From Chitinophagales bacterium (GTDB lineage Bacteria; Bacteroidota; Bacteroidia; Chitinophagales; Chitinophagaceae): DNA of 64,000 nt. The translations under genes and the position numbers were made by a program. Under the pieces are notes generated by a model. That model ran no database searches, was not told the origin of the DNA, and saw nothing but the letters and a program-made list of their open reading frames with translations. Of this stretch, positions 17,662 through 26,852 are shown piece after piece; position 1 is the first letter of the stretch, and every line of letters begins with the position of its first letter. The stretch spans positions 1-64,000 of the forward strand of contig JAIXKI010000033.1 of NCBI GenBank assembly GCA_026936105.1, read 5' to 3'.

Positions 17662-18645
17662 ATGCAATACGTCGGTATCCAGTCACAGATAAGCCGCAAT
17701 AATACCTATTCGATCTTATTGCTGATCGCTTTCCCGGCGCTTTTGCTGTTGCTCTATTTTTCCGTTGTCCTTTTCGCGGTGGGACATGAGACTTCAGTTT
17801 ACCCTTATGACACCGGTGTCAGACAGCCCTTTGTAAAAGTAAGCCCCGATGTGATCAGCACTTTTCTCAAAGGCCTCCCTTTTGTATTGGCAGCGGTTCT
17901 GATCTGGTTTCTTATTGCATATTCCGGCCATTCTTTTTTTATCCGCCTCGCCACATCCTCTTTTCCCTTGCAGAGAAAAGACAACATGCGGGTGTATAAT
18001 CTCGTGGAGAATCTCTGCATCCAGCTCGGCATGCCCACCCCTAAGATCTACATCATTGATGATAATTCGCTGAATGCTTTTGCCAGCGGTATTAATCAAA
18101 AATCTTATGCCATCACTTTATCGAGAGGCATCATTGACAAGCTGAATGATGACGAGTTGGAAGGCGTCATCGGGCATGAACTGACGCATATAAGAAACAA
18201 GGATACCAGGCTGCTGATCATCTCCATCATTTTCGTAGGCATCTTTGCTTTCCTTGCGCAACTGGCTTTAAGGAGCCTGCAGTTCAGCGGCAGAAGGAGC
18301 AGTAGCAGCAGGGAAAGAGGCGGTGGCGGCTATATCATACTCATTGCAGTTGCCGTGACGGCCATCTGTTATTTTCTTTCACTCTTCCTGCGTTTCGGCA
18401 TTTCAAGGAAAAGGGAATACATGGCAGACGCTGGCTCGGCGGAGATGACCAAAAAACCTTATGCCCTTGCCAGCGCTTTGCGGAAAATTGACAGCGACCC
18501 GCTGATTGAAGCGGTACACAGTGAAGATGTGGCCCAGTTGTTTATTGACAATCCGCAGGAGAAAAAGAAAAGATTCTTTGCCGGCCTTTTCGACACCCAT
18601 CCCCCTATTGAAAAAAGAATACAATTGCTGGAGCAGTTTGTATAA
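17662..18645 (+). CDS. M48 family membrane metalloprotease (HtpX-like)
   Basis: Zinc endopeptidase of 327 residues embedded in the inner membrane. Two N-terminal membrane helices (about 18-42 and 72-88) are followed by the catalytic domain. The zinc motif HELTH is at residues 172-176 (Glu173 catalytic), and the third ligand is expected in REYMADAGSAEM. Between helices 3 and 4 there is a serine/arginine/glycine-rich loop (GRRSSSSRERGGGG). The C-terminal DTHPPIEKRIQLL is family-typical. It likely degrades misfolded membrane proteins with its LemA neighbour. Ends 32 bases before the convergent pcm gene. Confidence 0.94.
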   Translation: MQYVGIQSQISRNNTYSILLLIAFPALLLLLYFSVVLFAVGHETSVYPYDTGVRQPFVKVSPDVISTFLKGLPFVLAAVLIWFLIAYSGHSFFIRLATSSFPLQRKDNMRVYNLVENLCIQLGMPTPKIYIIDDNSLNAFASGINQKSYAITLSRGIIDKLNDDELEGVIGHELTHIRNKDTRLLIISIIFVGIFAFLAQLALRSLQFSGRRSSSSRERGGGGYIILIAVAVTAICYFLSLFLRFGISRKREYMADAGSAEMTKKPYALASALRKIDSDPLIEAVHSEDVAQLFIDNPQEKKKRFFAGLFDTHPPIEKRIQLLEQFV

Positions 18646-18677
18646 AACACGTTAGCGCTTTCGGATAAAATTCTTTC

Positions 18678-19331
18678 TTACTTCTTCCCTTCTATCATTG
18701 GCACAAATGAGAACCGGTCAAATGTTTCTTCCTTCAGTGAACCGTTCTCCAGTTTGATTATGCGCATCATTTGCTGAACATCGCCGCTGCCCAAAGGCAA
18801 GACCATCATGCCCCCGGGTCTTAATTGTTCGATCAGCTTTTGGGGAATCTCCGGCGCTGCCGCCGTGATGATGATTTTATCAAAGGGGGCAAATTTGGGA
18901 AGGCCTTCATATCCATCACCATAAAAGAATTTTATGGTAGGATATTTTTTCAGAAACTGAAATGTCTTATTGTTTTCAAAAAGTTTTTTCTGCCGCTCAA
19001 TGGTAAACACATGAGCTCCCATCTCGGCCAGCACGCAAGCCTGGTAAGCGCTGCCGGTGCCGATCTCCAGCACTTTATCGAAATTCTTCACTTCAAGCAG
19101 TTGCGACTGATAGGCCACTGTATAAGGTTGTGAAATGGTCTGCCCTTCTCCTATTGGAAAAGCCCTGTCTTCATAAGCCGCTTCATCAAATGCGGAGTCA
19201 AGAAAAAAATGACGGGGAATGTTTCCGATTGCTTCCAGCACCCGTTCATCCGTGATCCCTTTGGAGCGTATGCCATCAGTAAGTTTTTTTCGTAATCCTT
19301 TATGCCGGTAAGTATCTTCGGTGGGTCTCAT
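18678..19331 (-). CDS. pcm: Protein-L-isoaspartate O-methyltransferase
   Basis: Repairs isoaspartyl residues in aged proteins using S-adenosylmethionine. The 217 residues contain IPRHFFLDSAFDEAAYEDRAFPIGEGQTISQPYTVA, the family-specific block ahead of the SAM site, then motif I VLEIGTGSAYQACVLAEMG, and FYGDGYEGLP and FDKIIITAAAPEIP downstream. Cytosolic. A textbook -33/-7 promoter lies immediately upstream of the start. Confidence 0.96.
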   Translation of the reverse strand: MRPTEDTYRHKGLRKKLTDGIRSKGITDERVLEAIGNIPRHFFLDSAFDEAAYEDRAFPIGEGQTISQPYTVAYQSQLLEVKNFDKVLEIGTGSAYQACVLAEMGAHVFTIERQKKLFENNKTFQFLKKYPTIKFFYGDGYEGLPKFAPFDKIIITAAAPEIPQKLIEQLRPGGMMVLPLGSGDVQQMMRIIKLENGSLKEETFDRFSFVPMIEGKK

Positions 19332-19340
19332 AATGATTTA

Positions 19341-19372
19341 CAAATATAAGTTCCTGCAAAGCCTTACCCAAA
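19341..19372 (-). promoter_or_regulatory. Promoter of pcm: TTTG, 20 bases, TATATTTG
   Basis: On the minus strand a -33 TTTG (19372-19369) and a perfect -7 box TATATTTG (19348-19341) are 20 bases apart, the normal spacing for the Bacteroidota primary sigma factor. The box ends 9 bases from the ATG, so the predicted leader is only a few bases long. Confidence 0.6.
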
Positions 19373-19390
19373 GATATCCGCCGGAATAAC

Positions 19391-19500
19391 TGAGTATCCG
19401 AAGATACTGGCCGTTATGTAATTGCAATTCCATTTCCGTCAACACCATCCCATCGCCTAAAGTGATATAATACTAATAAGGGACAGGATGTTCCGCATAG
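19391..19500 (+). repeat. Intergenic repeat copy A
   Basis: First and most divergent copy of the dispersed repeat family. It has the order head hairpin (AGTATC at 19393-19398, CGAA loop, GATACT), the TTATGTAATTGCAATTCCAT block, a degenerate ATCGCC-TAA-AGTGAT hairpin, and the tail GGGACAGGATGTTCCGCATA. Lies between pcm and the first carbohydrate enzyme. The remaining bases to 19653 show nothing recognisable. Confidence 0.65.
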
Positions 19501-19653
19501 AGGGAATATAGTGCAATAAATATTTAATGACACCGGGAAGGATTCAATAAAATTGACCGGTGCAGCTGTCAACTGTATCGGAAATTGGCATACTCCTAAT
19601 CATTTTGGCCTGGCCGGATATAGGCAAGAAAAATGGTTTGGTAAGATTCTGCT

Positions 19654-20697
19654 TCAAAAATGTTCTGCAATAAAATTCTTAAATGCTATTCCTGTGCTCC
19701 GTAAAGTTGTAGTACCTGTTTCGTGCAGTCCCCTTGCTGAAGTGCCGTCGCCGTCATACCAGATGGCATAAGGCATTTTTATGTCCAATATGGCCTGCAT
19801 CATAGCCGAAGTTATCGCCGGATCCATATTGTCCTGCCCGTATTCATTGGTAATTACATTTTTCCCGGTCGCTCTCTTCAGATAATTCACCGTTTCTTTA
19901 AAGGCATCCATATTCAAAAATGAAGCGGTGGAAGAAAAATTGTCCGCGATGGGTTCATACCAGTGCAGATTCACAAAATCCAGGTTCAATATTTTATACT
20001 GCGAAATCAGATATTCTGCATTGCTCACTTTTCCGGCCAGATATGGATGGTTGGCTAATGCCGGCAGATCTGCGATAACAGACGGCGACATAGTCCGCGA
20101 TGCAAAGTTTGCTGCAGAGTCTGTCAAACCCCTCGCCATATAATCTTTCCAGACCAGAAAGAAGATCTCAGATGTAATTCCGCCATTGGTGACCTTTAGC
20201 CCCTGCTGGTGTGCTACATCAATTGCAGCTTGTAACTCAGAAATATAATCACTCAAAGGTCCGGTGTGATACTGATAGGTGTTTTCTTCATTTTCCACTA
20301 CTATCGATTCAGGGCGATAAACAGAGAGAAGATTGGACAATTTTGCCTTGTATGCTGCAATGTCTGTTGGAAATGGCGCTGGGTTTCCGGCTACAGCCCG
20401 ATCATTATTCACATTTAAAATCATTTTATAACCTTTCGCTATTCTTGCATCGTAGCCTGCATCGTTTGCTCCATTCCAGGTGGACAATAAAATAGCATAG
20501 CGTAAATAAGGTACGCGATATTGATCTGCCACTGCAAGTTTAAAAGTTGTATTGTTGGTGCCGGGAGTCGTGTCATTTACCAATACTCCGAAAGGATTGG
20601 AAAAGGTGGTTTTATCGGATGGATTAATTGGCGAATTCTTTTTACATGAAATGATTAAAAGTGTGCTAAAAATAATTAACAATGAATTTTTCATCAT
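19654..20697 (-). CDS. Secreted TIM-barrel glycoside hydrolase-like lipoprotein
   Basis: 347 residues with a lipoprotein signal (lipobox LIISC, Cys18), so probably tethered in the envelope. The fold appears to be a clan GH-A type TIM barrel. Asn136-Glu137 in VVENEENTY fits the acid/base at the end of strand 4, and Glu285 in NVITNEYGQ fits the nucleophile at the end of strand 7. FVNLHWYEP is also typical between them. I cannot assign the family number or substrate. It is the last gene of a three-gene minus-strand set (GH-like lipoprotein, beta-helix protein, this one), 38 bases after the beta-helix stop. ATG codons at 20697 and 20694 are both possible. Confidence 0.72.
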   Translation of the reverse strand: MMKNSLLIIFSTLLIISCKKNSPINPSDKTTFSNPFGVLVNDTTPGTNNTTFKLAVADQYRVPYLRYAILLSTWNGANDAGYDARIAKGYKMILNVNNDRAVAGNPAPFPTDIAAYKAKLSNLLSVYRPESIVVENEENTYQYHTGPLSDYISELQAAIDVAHQQGLKVTNGGITSEIFFLVWKDYMARGLTDSAANFASRTMSPSVIADLPALANHPYLAGKVSNAEYLISQYKILNLDFVNLHWYEPIADNFSSTASFLNMDAFKETVNYLKRATGKNVITNEYGQDNMDPAITSAMMQAILDIKMPYAIWYDGDGTSARGLHETGTTTLRSTGIAFKNFIAEHF

Positions 20698-20734
20698 TTG
20701 ATTCGTAATATGGAATAGTTAAAATTTATTTTTC

Positions 20735-22483
20735 CTATTGCCGCTGTTTGTTCTCACGTTTTTCTTCATTCCTATTCCTTCTGTTGCCTCCCCCTCGTAT
20801 ATCTGATGCCGAATTTAGAAATTGATTATTACTTGTAGTTAGATTAGAATTTTTTGAAATCAAATTGGAATTAGCTGCTATTACATGATCCAACGTTGCA
20901 TTATTAGTATTCATGAAAATAAAATCACCCGATGCTACCGACATATTGTTTAACTGAAGCCCACTAATGTTTCTTACGGCAAAACCTGCTCCTAATATGC
21001 TTTCATTTGCTTTCTTGCCGGCCTTTTTAGCATGTTTTCTTGCATTCCCACCTACAAGACCGTCCACAGAAACACGGTTTCCTGTTACAATACCGCAATA
21101 AGTAACATTATCAAAAACTATATTTCTATTGATATCCGAAAATTGATTTTCACCATAAATTGTAGTAAACAATCCGATTTTTGAAACATTTAATGTAAAG
21201 TTCTTAATGGTAATATTTTCTGATGCATACCCTTCATTATCGCCAATGGAAATACCTACGCTGGAGTTTACATAATGTGGGAAGTTGATATCCACATCGT
21301 GTATGTTGATATTTTTTGCTTGCGACAACAAAATAATATTTTCTCCTGCCCAATCACCATCTGCTTTTATATTGTACATTTCAATATTGTGTGTGCCGTC
21401 ATTAATAATAATAAAAGATGAAGCAAAATCAGATGCAGGACTGGGCAGGAATTTCCATACTACATCATGCACCGAATTATTGCTGGCTCCATAACCAAAA
21501 TCTACCAATTTCTTTTTCGCATGTAATTCCAGGTTGCTGAACTCGCATCTTGTAAACATATTACCGCCAATGGTGTTATAGGCTGAGATATAAAGATTTT
21601 CAAACTTACTGTTAAATGCGCCTCCCGGCTGCCACACACCGGTGAGACTATTTTTCATATCTTCTCTTGATATGGGTTGATTAGTCACTTCGTTTGTCTG
21701 AGCCTGCGTAAAGCTCATGTCGTGGATATAAATATTTTTTGAAGTGGCATTCCTGATCTTCAAAGATTTGTTTTGCGATTGTGTATTATTAATGTTGACA
21801 ATGACCGGAGCAGCGCCATCTTTGCTATCCAGATTTACTGAAAACGGATAAGTAAACTTTATCACGCCATTAGATATGCCTGATATCTCATTCAACTCCA
21901 TATTATGAAACCGGCTTTTCTTATCTTTTGTACCATGATTAAACCTGCCGCTACCCAATACTACTATTTCACCTTTATTAAGCTTTGATGCATTTGCAGG
22001 GTTTTTTAATATTACCTGTTGGTCATTCAGTTTTGCATCCTGAATTTCATATTGGTCAATTCCATCCTGAAAAATATTTGTATTATCGCCTGCTCCGTAA
22101 GTGCTGAAAAGAAAAATAGTCCCATGCAGAAAGTGTCCGCTTATCGGATCTACATTCCTGATTTCACTTTTATCTTTTCCGTCGCCATAGATTTCAATAT
22201 TGTTGCCCACAAAAATTCCGTCACCTGCGAAGGCATAAAACTCAGGCGGATTGGGTATATACAACTTTCCGCCCCCTTTGGCGTTCAGGTACGCAATCGC
22301 TTTGTGCAAAGCTGCCGTATCCTCTTTAAGGGATGCAACGCCCAGCCCTTTAGCGCCAAAGCTCATCAGATTAATGGTTTCGGTAGCAGGTGCTTGTTGC
22401 ATTAAGATGTTTTCTCTTTCTTGATTTTGTGATTTGCAGAAAGTAGTCATTGTCAGGATTATTATCAATGATAGCGATTTCAT
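20735..22483 (-). CDS. Secreted right-handed beta-helix protein (pectate-lyase-like superfamily)
   Basis: 582 residues. A signal peptide (MKSLSLIIILTMTTFCKSQ) is followed by a start typical of pectate-lyase-3/GH28-like proteins: INLMSFGAKG, KEDTAALHKAIAYLNAKGGGKLYIP. About 400 residues of parallel beta-helix repeats follow (ENITIKNFTLN, KNINIHDVDIN, HNIEMYNIKADG). It probably binds or cleaves a polysaccharide; no catalytic set can be named. The C-terminus is an unusual basic Gly/Asn/Arg/Lys-rich tail (GGGNRRNRNEEKRENKQRQ) that resembles a stretch in the divergent enzyme at 23844-25238. The gene lies between two TIM-barrel enzymes on the same strand. Confidence 0.8.
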   Translation of the reverse strand: MKSLSLIIILTMTTFCKSQNQERENILMQQAPATETINLMSFGAKGLGVASLKEDTAALHKAIAYLNAKGGGKLYIPNPPEFYAFAGDGIFVGNNIEIYGDGKDKSEIRNVDPISGHFLHGTIFLFSTYGAGDNTNIFQDGIDQYEIQDAKLNDQQVILKNPANASKLNKGEIVVLGSGRFNHGTKDKKSRFHNMELNEISGISNGVIKFTYPFSVNLDSKDGAAPVIVNINNTQSQNKSLKIRNATSKNIYIHDMSFTQAQTNEVTNQPISREDMKNSLTGVWQPGGAFNSKFENLYISAYNTIGGNMFTRCEFSNLELHAKKKLVDFGYGASNNSVHDVVWKFLPSPASDFASSFIIINDGTHNIEMYNIKADGDWAGENIILLSQAKNINIHDVDINFPHYVNSSVGISIGDNEGYASENITIKNFTLNVSKIGLFTTIYGENQFSDINRNIVFDNVTYCGIVTGNRVSVDGLVGGNARKHAKKAGKKANESILGAGFAVRNISGLQLNNMSVASGDFIFMNTNNATLDHVIAANSNLISKNSNLTTSNNQFLNSASDIRGGGNRRNRNEEKRENKQRQ

Positions 22484-22516
22484 TATTACTCTTTTAAATT
22501 CATAAAAAGTAAATTT

Positions 22517-23653
22517 CTATTTGCCAGCCTGCGCTTCAAGCCTGCTGTCATACGACTGTAGCTCACTCAGGGAAATATAGTTGGTCAATTGATTGGGCGG
22601 AACGGGTGTTTCAATAGCTCCTGCTCCCAATGAAATTCCTTTTTCTATAGTACTTCTTAAATCGGACAATTTATCAATAGTCGCTGTCTGATAGTAAATG
22701 GGTACCCCTTGTGTATTGTGAACAGTTTTCATGTATCCGCTTATATCGTACATCAAACCGCCCGGTAACCAATCATCGGCGCCTTGAGCATTATCATCAC
22801 GCAGTGAGTTATTTCCTAATACGGCCTGCTTACCTAAAGTGGCCACCATATAATCAATCACAGATTTAGTTGGAGCCGCATCTCTGGTTACACCGGGTGG
22901 CATTGCTATATTAATAAACTCATTAAATGCCATACTGATTCTTGTCTTCTTCCACACTTTCATCGCATCAATGGTACTTCGTATTGCTGCAAGGTCTTTC
23001 TCTGCCGTCCATCCGGCATTGATATAACTGGTGGAATTGGTTCCCGTTGGACCTCCATTCCCCGCATACCGGATGAATGCCTCACCATATAAAGCGCCGG
23101 TGCCTCCGTTTACAATCTCTCTCACCTCTGGAACATTGTCATAAAGGGCGGCAAGCTTTGCCTGAAAAGAGGCATACGCATTTAAAAACTCGGGTTGCCA
23201 GAACTTTGGCATCAAAGAATCGGAAGGGCTGGTAGCAACGGCCGCCAAATCGGTAAGCAGTGTAAAACTTCCGCTTTGTGTTTTTACCCAATCAGGAGAA
23301 GCCACGCCGTACATCACCCGGATTTTGATATTCATATTCAGTCCCGGATTGGCATTGTTTTGTTGTTGTGCATAATTAATCGCGTCATCTATCAGATTTG
23401 GTCTTACAATATCGCCGTTAGCATTGGGTTGCAGATCACGCCAGGCTACTCTTACCACCACGCAGTTTGCTATTTTCATTATATCAGGCGAAGCCGGGGG
23501 AGTTAAAAAAAGATTGCTGTAATTTCTGTTGGTAAGCCCTGCCGCCTGTGGTTTTAATTCATTTTGGTAGCCTGTTCCATTTATTTTGTCTTTTTTGCAT
23601 GACGTTAATAAGAAAAAGGCGAAAATGCAGAAAATGGAATAGATAAATCGCAT
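22517..23653 (-). CDS. Secreted lipoprotein, probable TIM-barrel glycoside hydrolase-like
   Basis: 378 residues with lipobox LLTSC (Cys19) and the SCKKDK start common in Bacteroidota lipoproteins. VVVRVAWRDLQPNANGDIV resembles the strand-1/2 region of clan GH-A and GH42/GH35-like barrels. IKIRVMYGVASPDWV and RISMAFNEFINIA suggest further barrel strands, the latter with an Asn-Glu pair. The family cannot be named with confidence and catalytic activity is not shown. First gene of the minus-strand set; divergent from the enzyme at 23844 across 190 bases. Confidence 0.6.
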   Translation of the reverse strand: MRFIYSIFCIFAFFLLTSCKKDKINGTGYQNELKPQAAGLTNRNYSNLFLTPPASPDIMKIANCVVVRVAWRDLQPNANGDIVRPNLIDDAINYAQQQNNANPGLNMNIKIRVMYGVASPDWVKTQSGSFTLLTDLAAVATSPSDSLMPKFWQPEFLNAYASFQAKLAALYDNVPEVREIVNGGTGALYGEAFIRYAGNGGPTGTNSTSYINAGWTAEKDLAAIRSTIDAMKVWKKTRISMAFNEFINIAMPPGVTRDAAPTKSVIDYMVATLGKQAVLGNNSLRDDNAQGADDWLPGGLMYDISGYMKTVHNTQGVPIYYQTATIDKLSDLRSTIEKGISLGAGAIETPVPPNQLTNYISLSELQSYDSRLEAQAGK

Positions 23654-23843
23654 ACTCAGTATCGAAGGGAGATTTTAGGTATTTGATGGCATCTTTATAA
23701 ATAGGTTTAATATGTTGTGCTAAAAACTTTTATTATTCATTGTATGAAAAGGAATATTGAAGAGGCATTATTTTTATTCCGTTAAACCTAAAGTTCCATC
23801 TGTCAGTCAGAAATACAATTCACATACCTAAAAAAAAGCAATT

Positions 23844-25238
23844 ATGAAAAAAATCAGAACTCATGCTCTATTTGTTTCTTTGGCTTCTTTATTGATTGCT
23901 TTTATTACTTACGGGTTTTCGGGCTTTCACAATGAAAAGAACAATGCAGATTCTTTTTTTAAAGATTATCGGACTTCATCAACCTTGAATGGTAAAGCAG
24001 GAAATGCAATCAGTAACATTAATGTGCCAAAGGTTAAAAAGGCAAGCAGCACACCTGCCAGGACAACTATTCAAAATAATAAAACAATCCAATCCGGTTT
24101 TCATAAAGTAGAGTTTGGTTTCAACATCGGCTTTTTACAAGACTACCGGGCAAATCAACAGATGTATGAAAATGCACTCAAAAGAATTCAGAGTGACGGC
24201 ATTCATGACCTGCGGGTTTATGAGCTGTTTACCAATGGTATTACACAACAGCCCGGAACTGCTGAACGGCTTGTAGAACACCTTGTTCACAATAACCGAT
24301 TCAATGTATTGCTTTGTTTATCCAATTTTCCAAACATTTCGTCTATTCAATATAAAACGACTGACAGGCCTGATTACAAGAACTCAGATGAAAAACAAAA
24401 TTTTACCAACAGATATCCTCCAGTAAACTTTGATGCCTATCAGAATTACCTGACCAACTTTATAGACTCGCTTCAGAAAAAGAATGTGTTGCAAAATGTG
24501 AGTTTTGAAATCGGAAATGAGCCTGATTCAAAAAGATTTTTCTGGGGTTCTCCTGATGATTTTATCAAAATTGCAAAATCAACTGCAGCAGCTCTTGAAA
24601 ACTATCAGAGGCCGGTTTACTGTTGTGGCTTTACTGCAGAATTTGCCAACGGAGGAGCAGCGCAACGACATGAATATCTTGACCTGATTCAGGATTCTGA
24701 TTTCAGGAAAAAAGTAAACTTATCTTTCCACTTTTACCAAAACAATAAATTTGAAATTCAGCACACAGATTTACCCGGTTTGAAAAACTCCATCATCACT
24801 GAGTTTAATTTTTATGCAAACATGAAAAAAGGTTCAGACAAGCTTGATATTGCCAATTCGCCGTTATTTGGTTCTCTGCTTATACAAATGCTTGACTTCG
24901 CCTATAAAAATGATATCAATAAAATTTATCTCTTCAAACTCATTGATGTAGCCAATAAAGAAGGGGCATTGGGTTTCTTTGATGAAAACGGAAATCCCAA
25001 GCCTGCATATAATGAATTTCTTAAAGTATTTAATGTTGTAAAAGATGGCTTCCGGGCAGAAGAAAGTGGTTCAGAAATAAAACTGATCGGTGCGAATCAG
25101 ACTATTGTCTATTCAAAGACTGAAGGAGTTTATACGAATCAGATATCAGGCAGAAATGGAGGCGGCAACAAGAGAAGAAATGTAAATAAAAATGCCACGG
25201 GTTTTTTCATGGGCGACTGGAAGGTTGTGAACAACTAA
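23844..25238 (+). CDS. Secreted TIM-barrel glycoside hydrolase-like protein
   Basis: 464 residues. The N-terminal hydrophobic segment (residues 8-26) is a signal or anchor, followed by a low-complexity linker to about residue 85. The barrel has Asn225-Glu226 in FEIGNEPDS as a clan GH-A acid/base and Glu320 in IITEFNFY as a candidate nucleophile; HDLRVYELF and LSFHFYQNN are compatible strands. The C-terminus carries a Gly/Asn/Arg-rich patch (GRNGGGNKRRNVNKN) similar to the tail of the neighbouring beta-helix protein. Divergent from the other three enzymes and likely part of the same polysaccharide function; no SusC/SusD pair is beside it. Substrate unknown. Confidence 0.72.
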   Translation: MKKIRTHALFVSLASLLIAFITYGFSGFHNEKNNADSFFKDYRTSSTLNGKAGNAISNINVPKVKKASSTPARTTIQNNKTIQSGFHKVEFGFNIGFLQDYRANQQMYENALKRIQSDGIHDLRVYELFTNGITQQPGTAERLVEHLVHNNRFNVLLCLSNFPNISSIQYKTTDRPDYKNSDEKQNFTNRYPPVNFDAYQNYLTNFIDSLQKKNVLQNVSFEIGNEPDSKRFFWGSPDDFIKIAKSTAAALENYQRPVYCCGFTAEFANGGAAQRHEYLDLIQDSDFRKKVNLSFHFYQNNKFEIQHTDLPGLKNSIITEFNFYANMKKGSDKLDIANSPLFGSLLIQMLDFAYKNDINKIYLFKLIDVANKEGALGFFDENGNPKPAYNEFLKVFNVVKDGFRAEESGSEIKLIGANQTIVYSKTEGVYTNQISGRNGGGNKRRNVNKNATGFFMGDWKVVNN

Positions 25239-25391
25239 ATTGTCAACTTTAGTTTTTATTGATAATAAAATATCTGGCAATGTTTATTTCGGATAAGCAG
25301 AAAAAAGACCATTGGTATGTAAATCAGCAGATGTATGAACTAAAAAACATGTTATAATCCAGAGAGAGTATTTACAATAACTTTTTCTTTC

Positions 25392-26852
25392 CTACCACTG
25401 AGAATCCTCACCTTTCTGTACCAATACAAATAATCCATCTTCATTGACATATCCTTTTTTATAAACAGCCATACGGTTTTTATCAAGGCCTATCATAACT
25501 TCGGCGTATGCCAATCCGGAAACCGGGTCAAAAGGTTTTATTTCATCAAATACAGGTAACACGGTTTTTCCTGTTGCCAGATTTATAAACCCAATGACAC
25601 CACCATGTTTGACTATAGGATTTAAATAATGACCTGAAGTAAAAAACAACTTTGGTGATTTTGGATTATACATGCTGCTAAGTCCATTATATTTATCAAC
25701 ATGGGCATCTTCCGGAGCGCCGTAAGAGCGGAAGAAATCTTTTGTAGAAATGAGTTTTAAATCTTTCGTGAGAAAATAGTTATACGAATAGGCCATTCCG
25801 TAAGGCTCAAAGTCATTGAATACGCCATATTTTGCTTCATCAGCATCTGTCTGTTTAAAAACAATTTCTCCTTTTTTATTGATAAAGGCATAGTCAAAGG
25901 AAGATTTATCTTTGGGTTCTACCCTCGCATATCCCTGCGAAAAATTATGTGGCCTGATGGAAAATGTATAAGGTATTACCAGTTCTCCTTTTGTATTGAT
26001 GAAGCCATATTTCACATAACCAAACTGATCCTTTTGGCCAACCATAGCCATTCCATCCGTAAATAAACCGGCATCATCAAATTCAGTATTTGTAATCCTT
26101 TTCCCTGAAAGAGTAGTATAAAAATATTTCCCATTGTGAGACCTGAGGGCTATGCCTTCGCTGATAGCAGCAGGGCTGCCATCGTCATGGATAATTTGAT
26201 ATTTTTTGCCATCTTTTGTAACAACAGTCTGAATATCCTGGTAACTATCACGCGCCCTCACATCACACATTAAAATTTCACCCGACGGCCTCCAGTTATT
26301 ATTGCCTTCAATGTATTCCAGTATTTTTCCCTTGGAATTGAGATAACCACTCTTACTAAGTCCGTCATAAAAATAAAAAAAACCGTTATTAAACATATAC
26401 CCGTTTGGCAGATCGTACGTCGCACCTTCCAATCTTAAATTATATTTATTGTAGGGAATAATAAAATTTCCGGCGGTATCTATCAGTGCGTACGCAGACC
26501 CTTTTCTGATAATCGCCGCTCCGTCATTAAAGGAAAACATTTCATCTGCTACAATCGTTTTTGCATTGGGAGCAAGCTGGCCCAATTTGGGTAGAAAGGC
26601 CTTGCCTATGGACTTAGATGTACTTTTGGTATTTGCATTATTATTGGCTTGTTGATTCGTAATGGCTTTCCCGTTATCTCCTTTATTGGGATTCTCTTTA
26701 TCAGTACTTTTTTTCTTGTGAAAAATATCGCTTAAAGCGTGAGCCACATTCTGAATAGATTGATTGATTTCTTCGGATTTTTTCTGTGCATTCACTTCTG
26801 GTGAGACGAATAGCAAAACTGAAAACAAAATGGAACAAGAACGTCTAATCAT
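25392..26852 (-). CDS. WG-repeat containing secreted protein
   Basis: 486 residues from the ATG at 26852, which opens a signal peptide ending in VNAQ; an upstream in-frame start at 26933 would add 27 residues and is rejected. After a low-complexity Asn/Lys-rich linker (about 35-85), the protein is built of WG (KWG/Leptospira) repeats: YALIDTAGNFIIPYNKY, YGFINTKGELVIPYTF, YAFINKKGEIVF, IGFINLATGKTVLPVFDEI. These repeats form a beta-structure usually thought to mediate binding; no enzymatic motif is seen. It lies just outside the carbohydrate-enzyme cluster and may or may not belong to it. Confidence 0.85.
   Translation of the reverse strand: MIRRSCSILFSVLLFVSPEVNAQKKSEEINQSIQNVAHALSDIFHKKKSTDKENPNKGDNGKAITNQQANNNANTKSTSKSIGKAFLPKLGQLAPNAKTIVADEMFSFNDGAAIIRKGSAYALIDTAGNFIIPYNKYNLRLEGATYDLPNGYMFNNGFFYFYDGLSKSGYLNSKGKILEYIEGNNNWRPSGEILMCDVRARDSYQDIQTVVTKDGKKYQIIHDDGSPAAISEGIALRSHNGKYFYTTLSGKRITNTEFDDAGLFTDGMAMVGQKDQFGYVKYGFINTKGELVIPYTFSIRPHNFSQGYARVEPKDKSSFDYAFINKKGEIVFKQTDADEAKYGVFNDFEPYGMAYSYNYFLTKDLKLISTKDFFRSYGAPEDAHVDKYNGLSSMYNPKSPKLFFTSGHYLNPIVKHGGVIGFINLATGKTVLPVFDEIKPFDPVSGLAYAEVMIGLDKNRMAVYKKGYVNEDGLFVLVQKGEDSQW

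Noticed and set aside
25279-25356. 25-codon frame MFISDKQKKDHWYVNQQMYELKNML after the TIM-barrel gene
   Set aside because: Too short to support, no context or recognisable motif.
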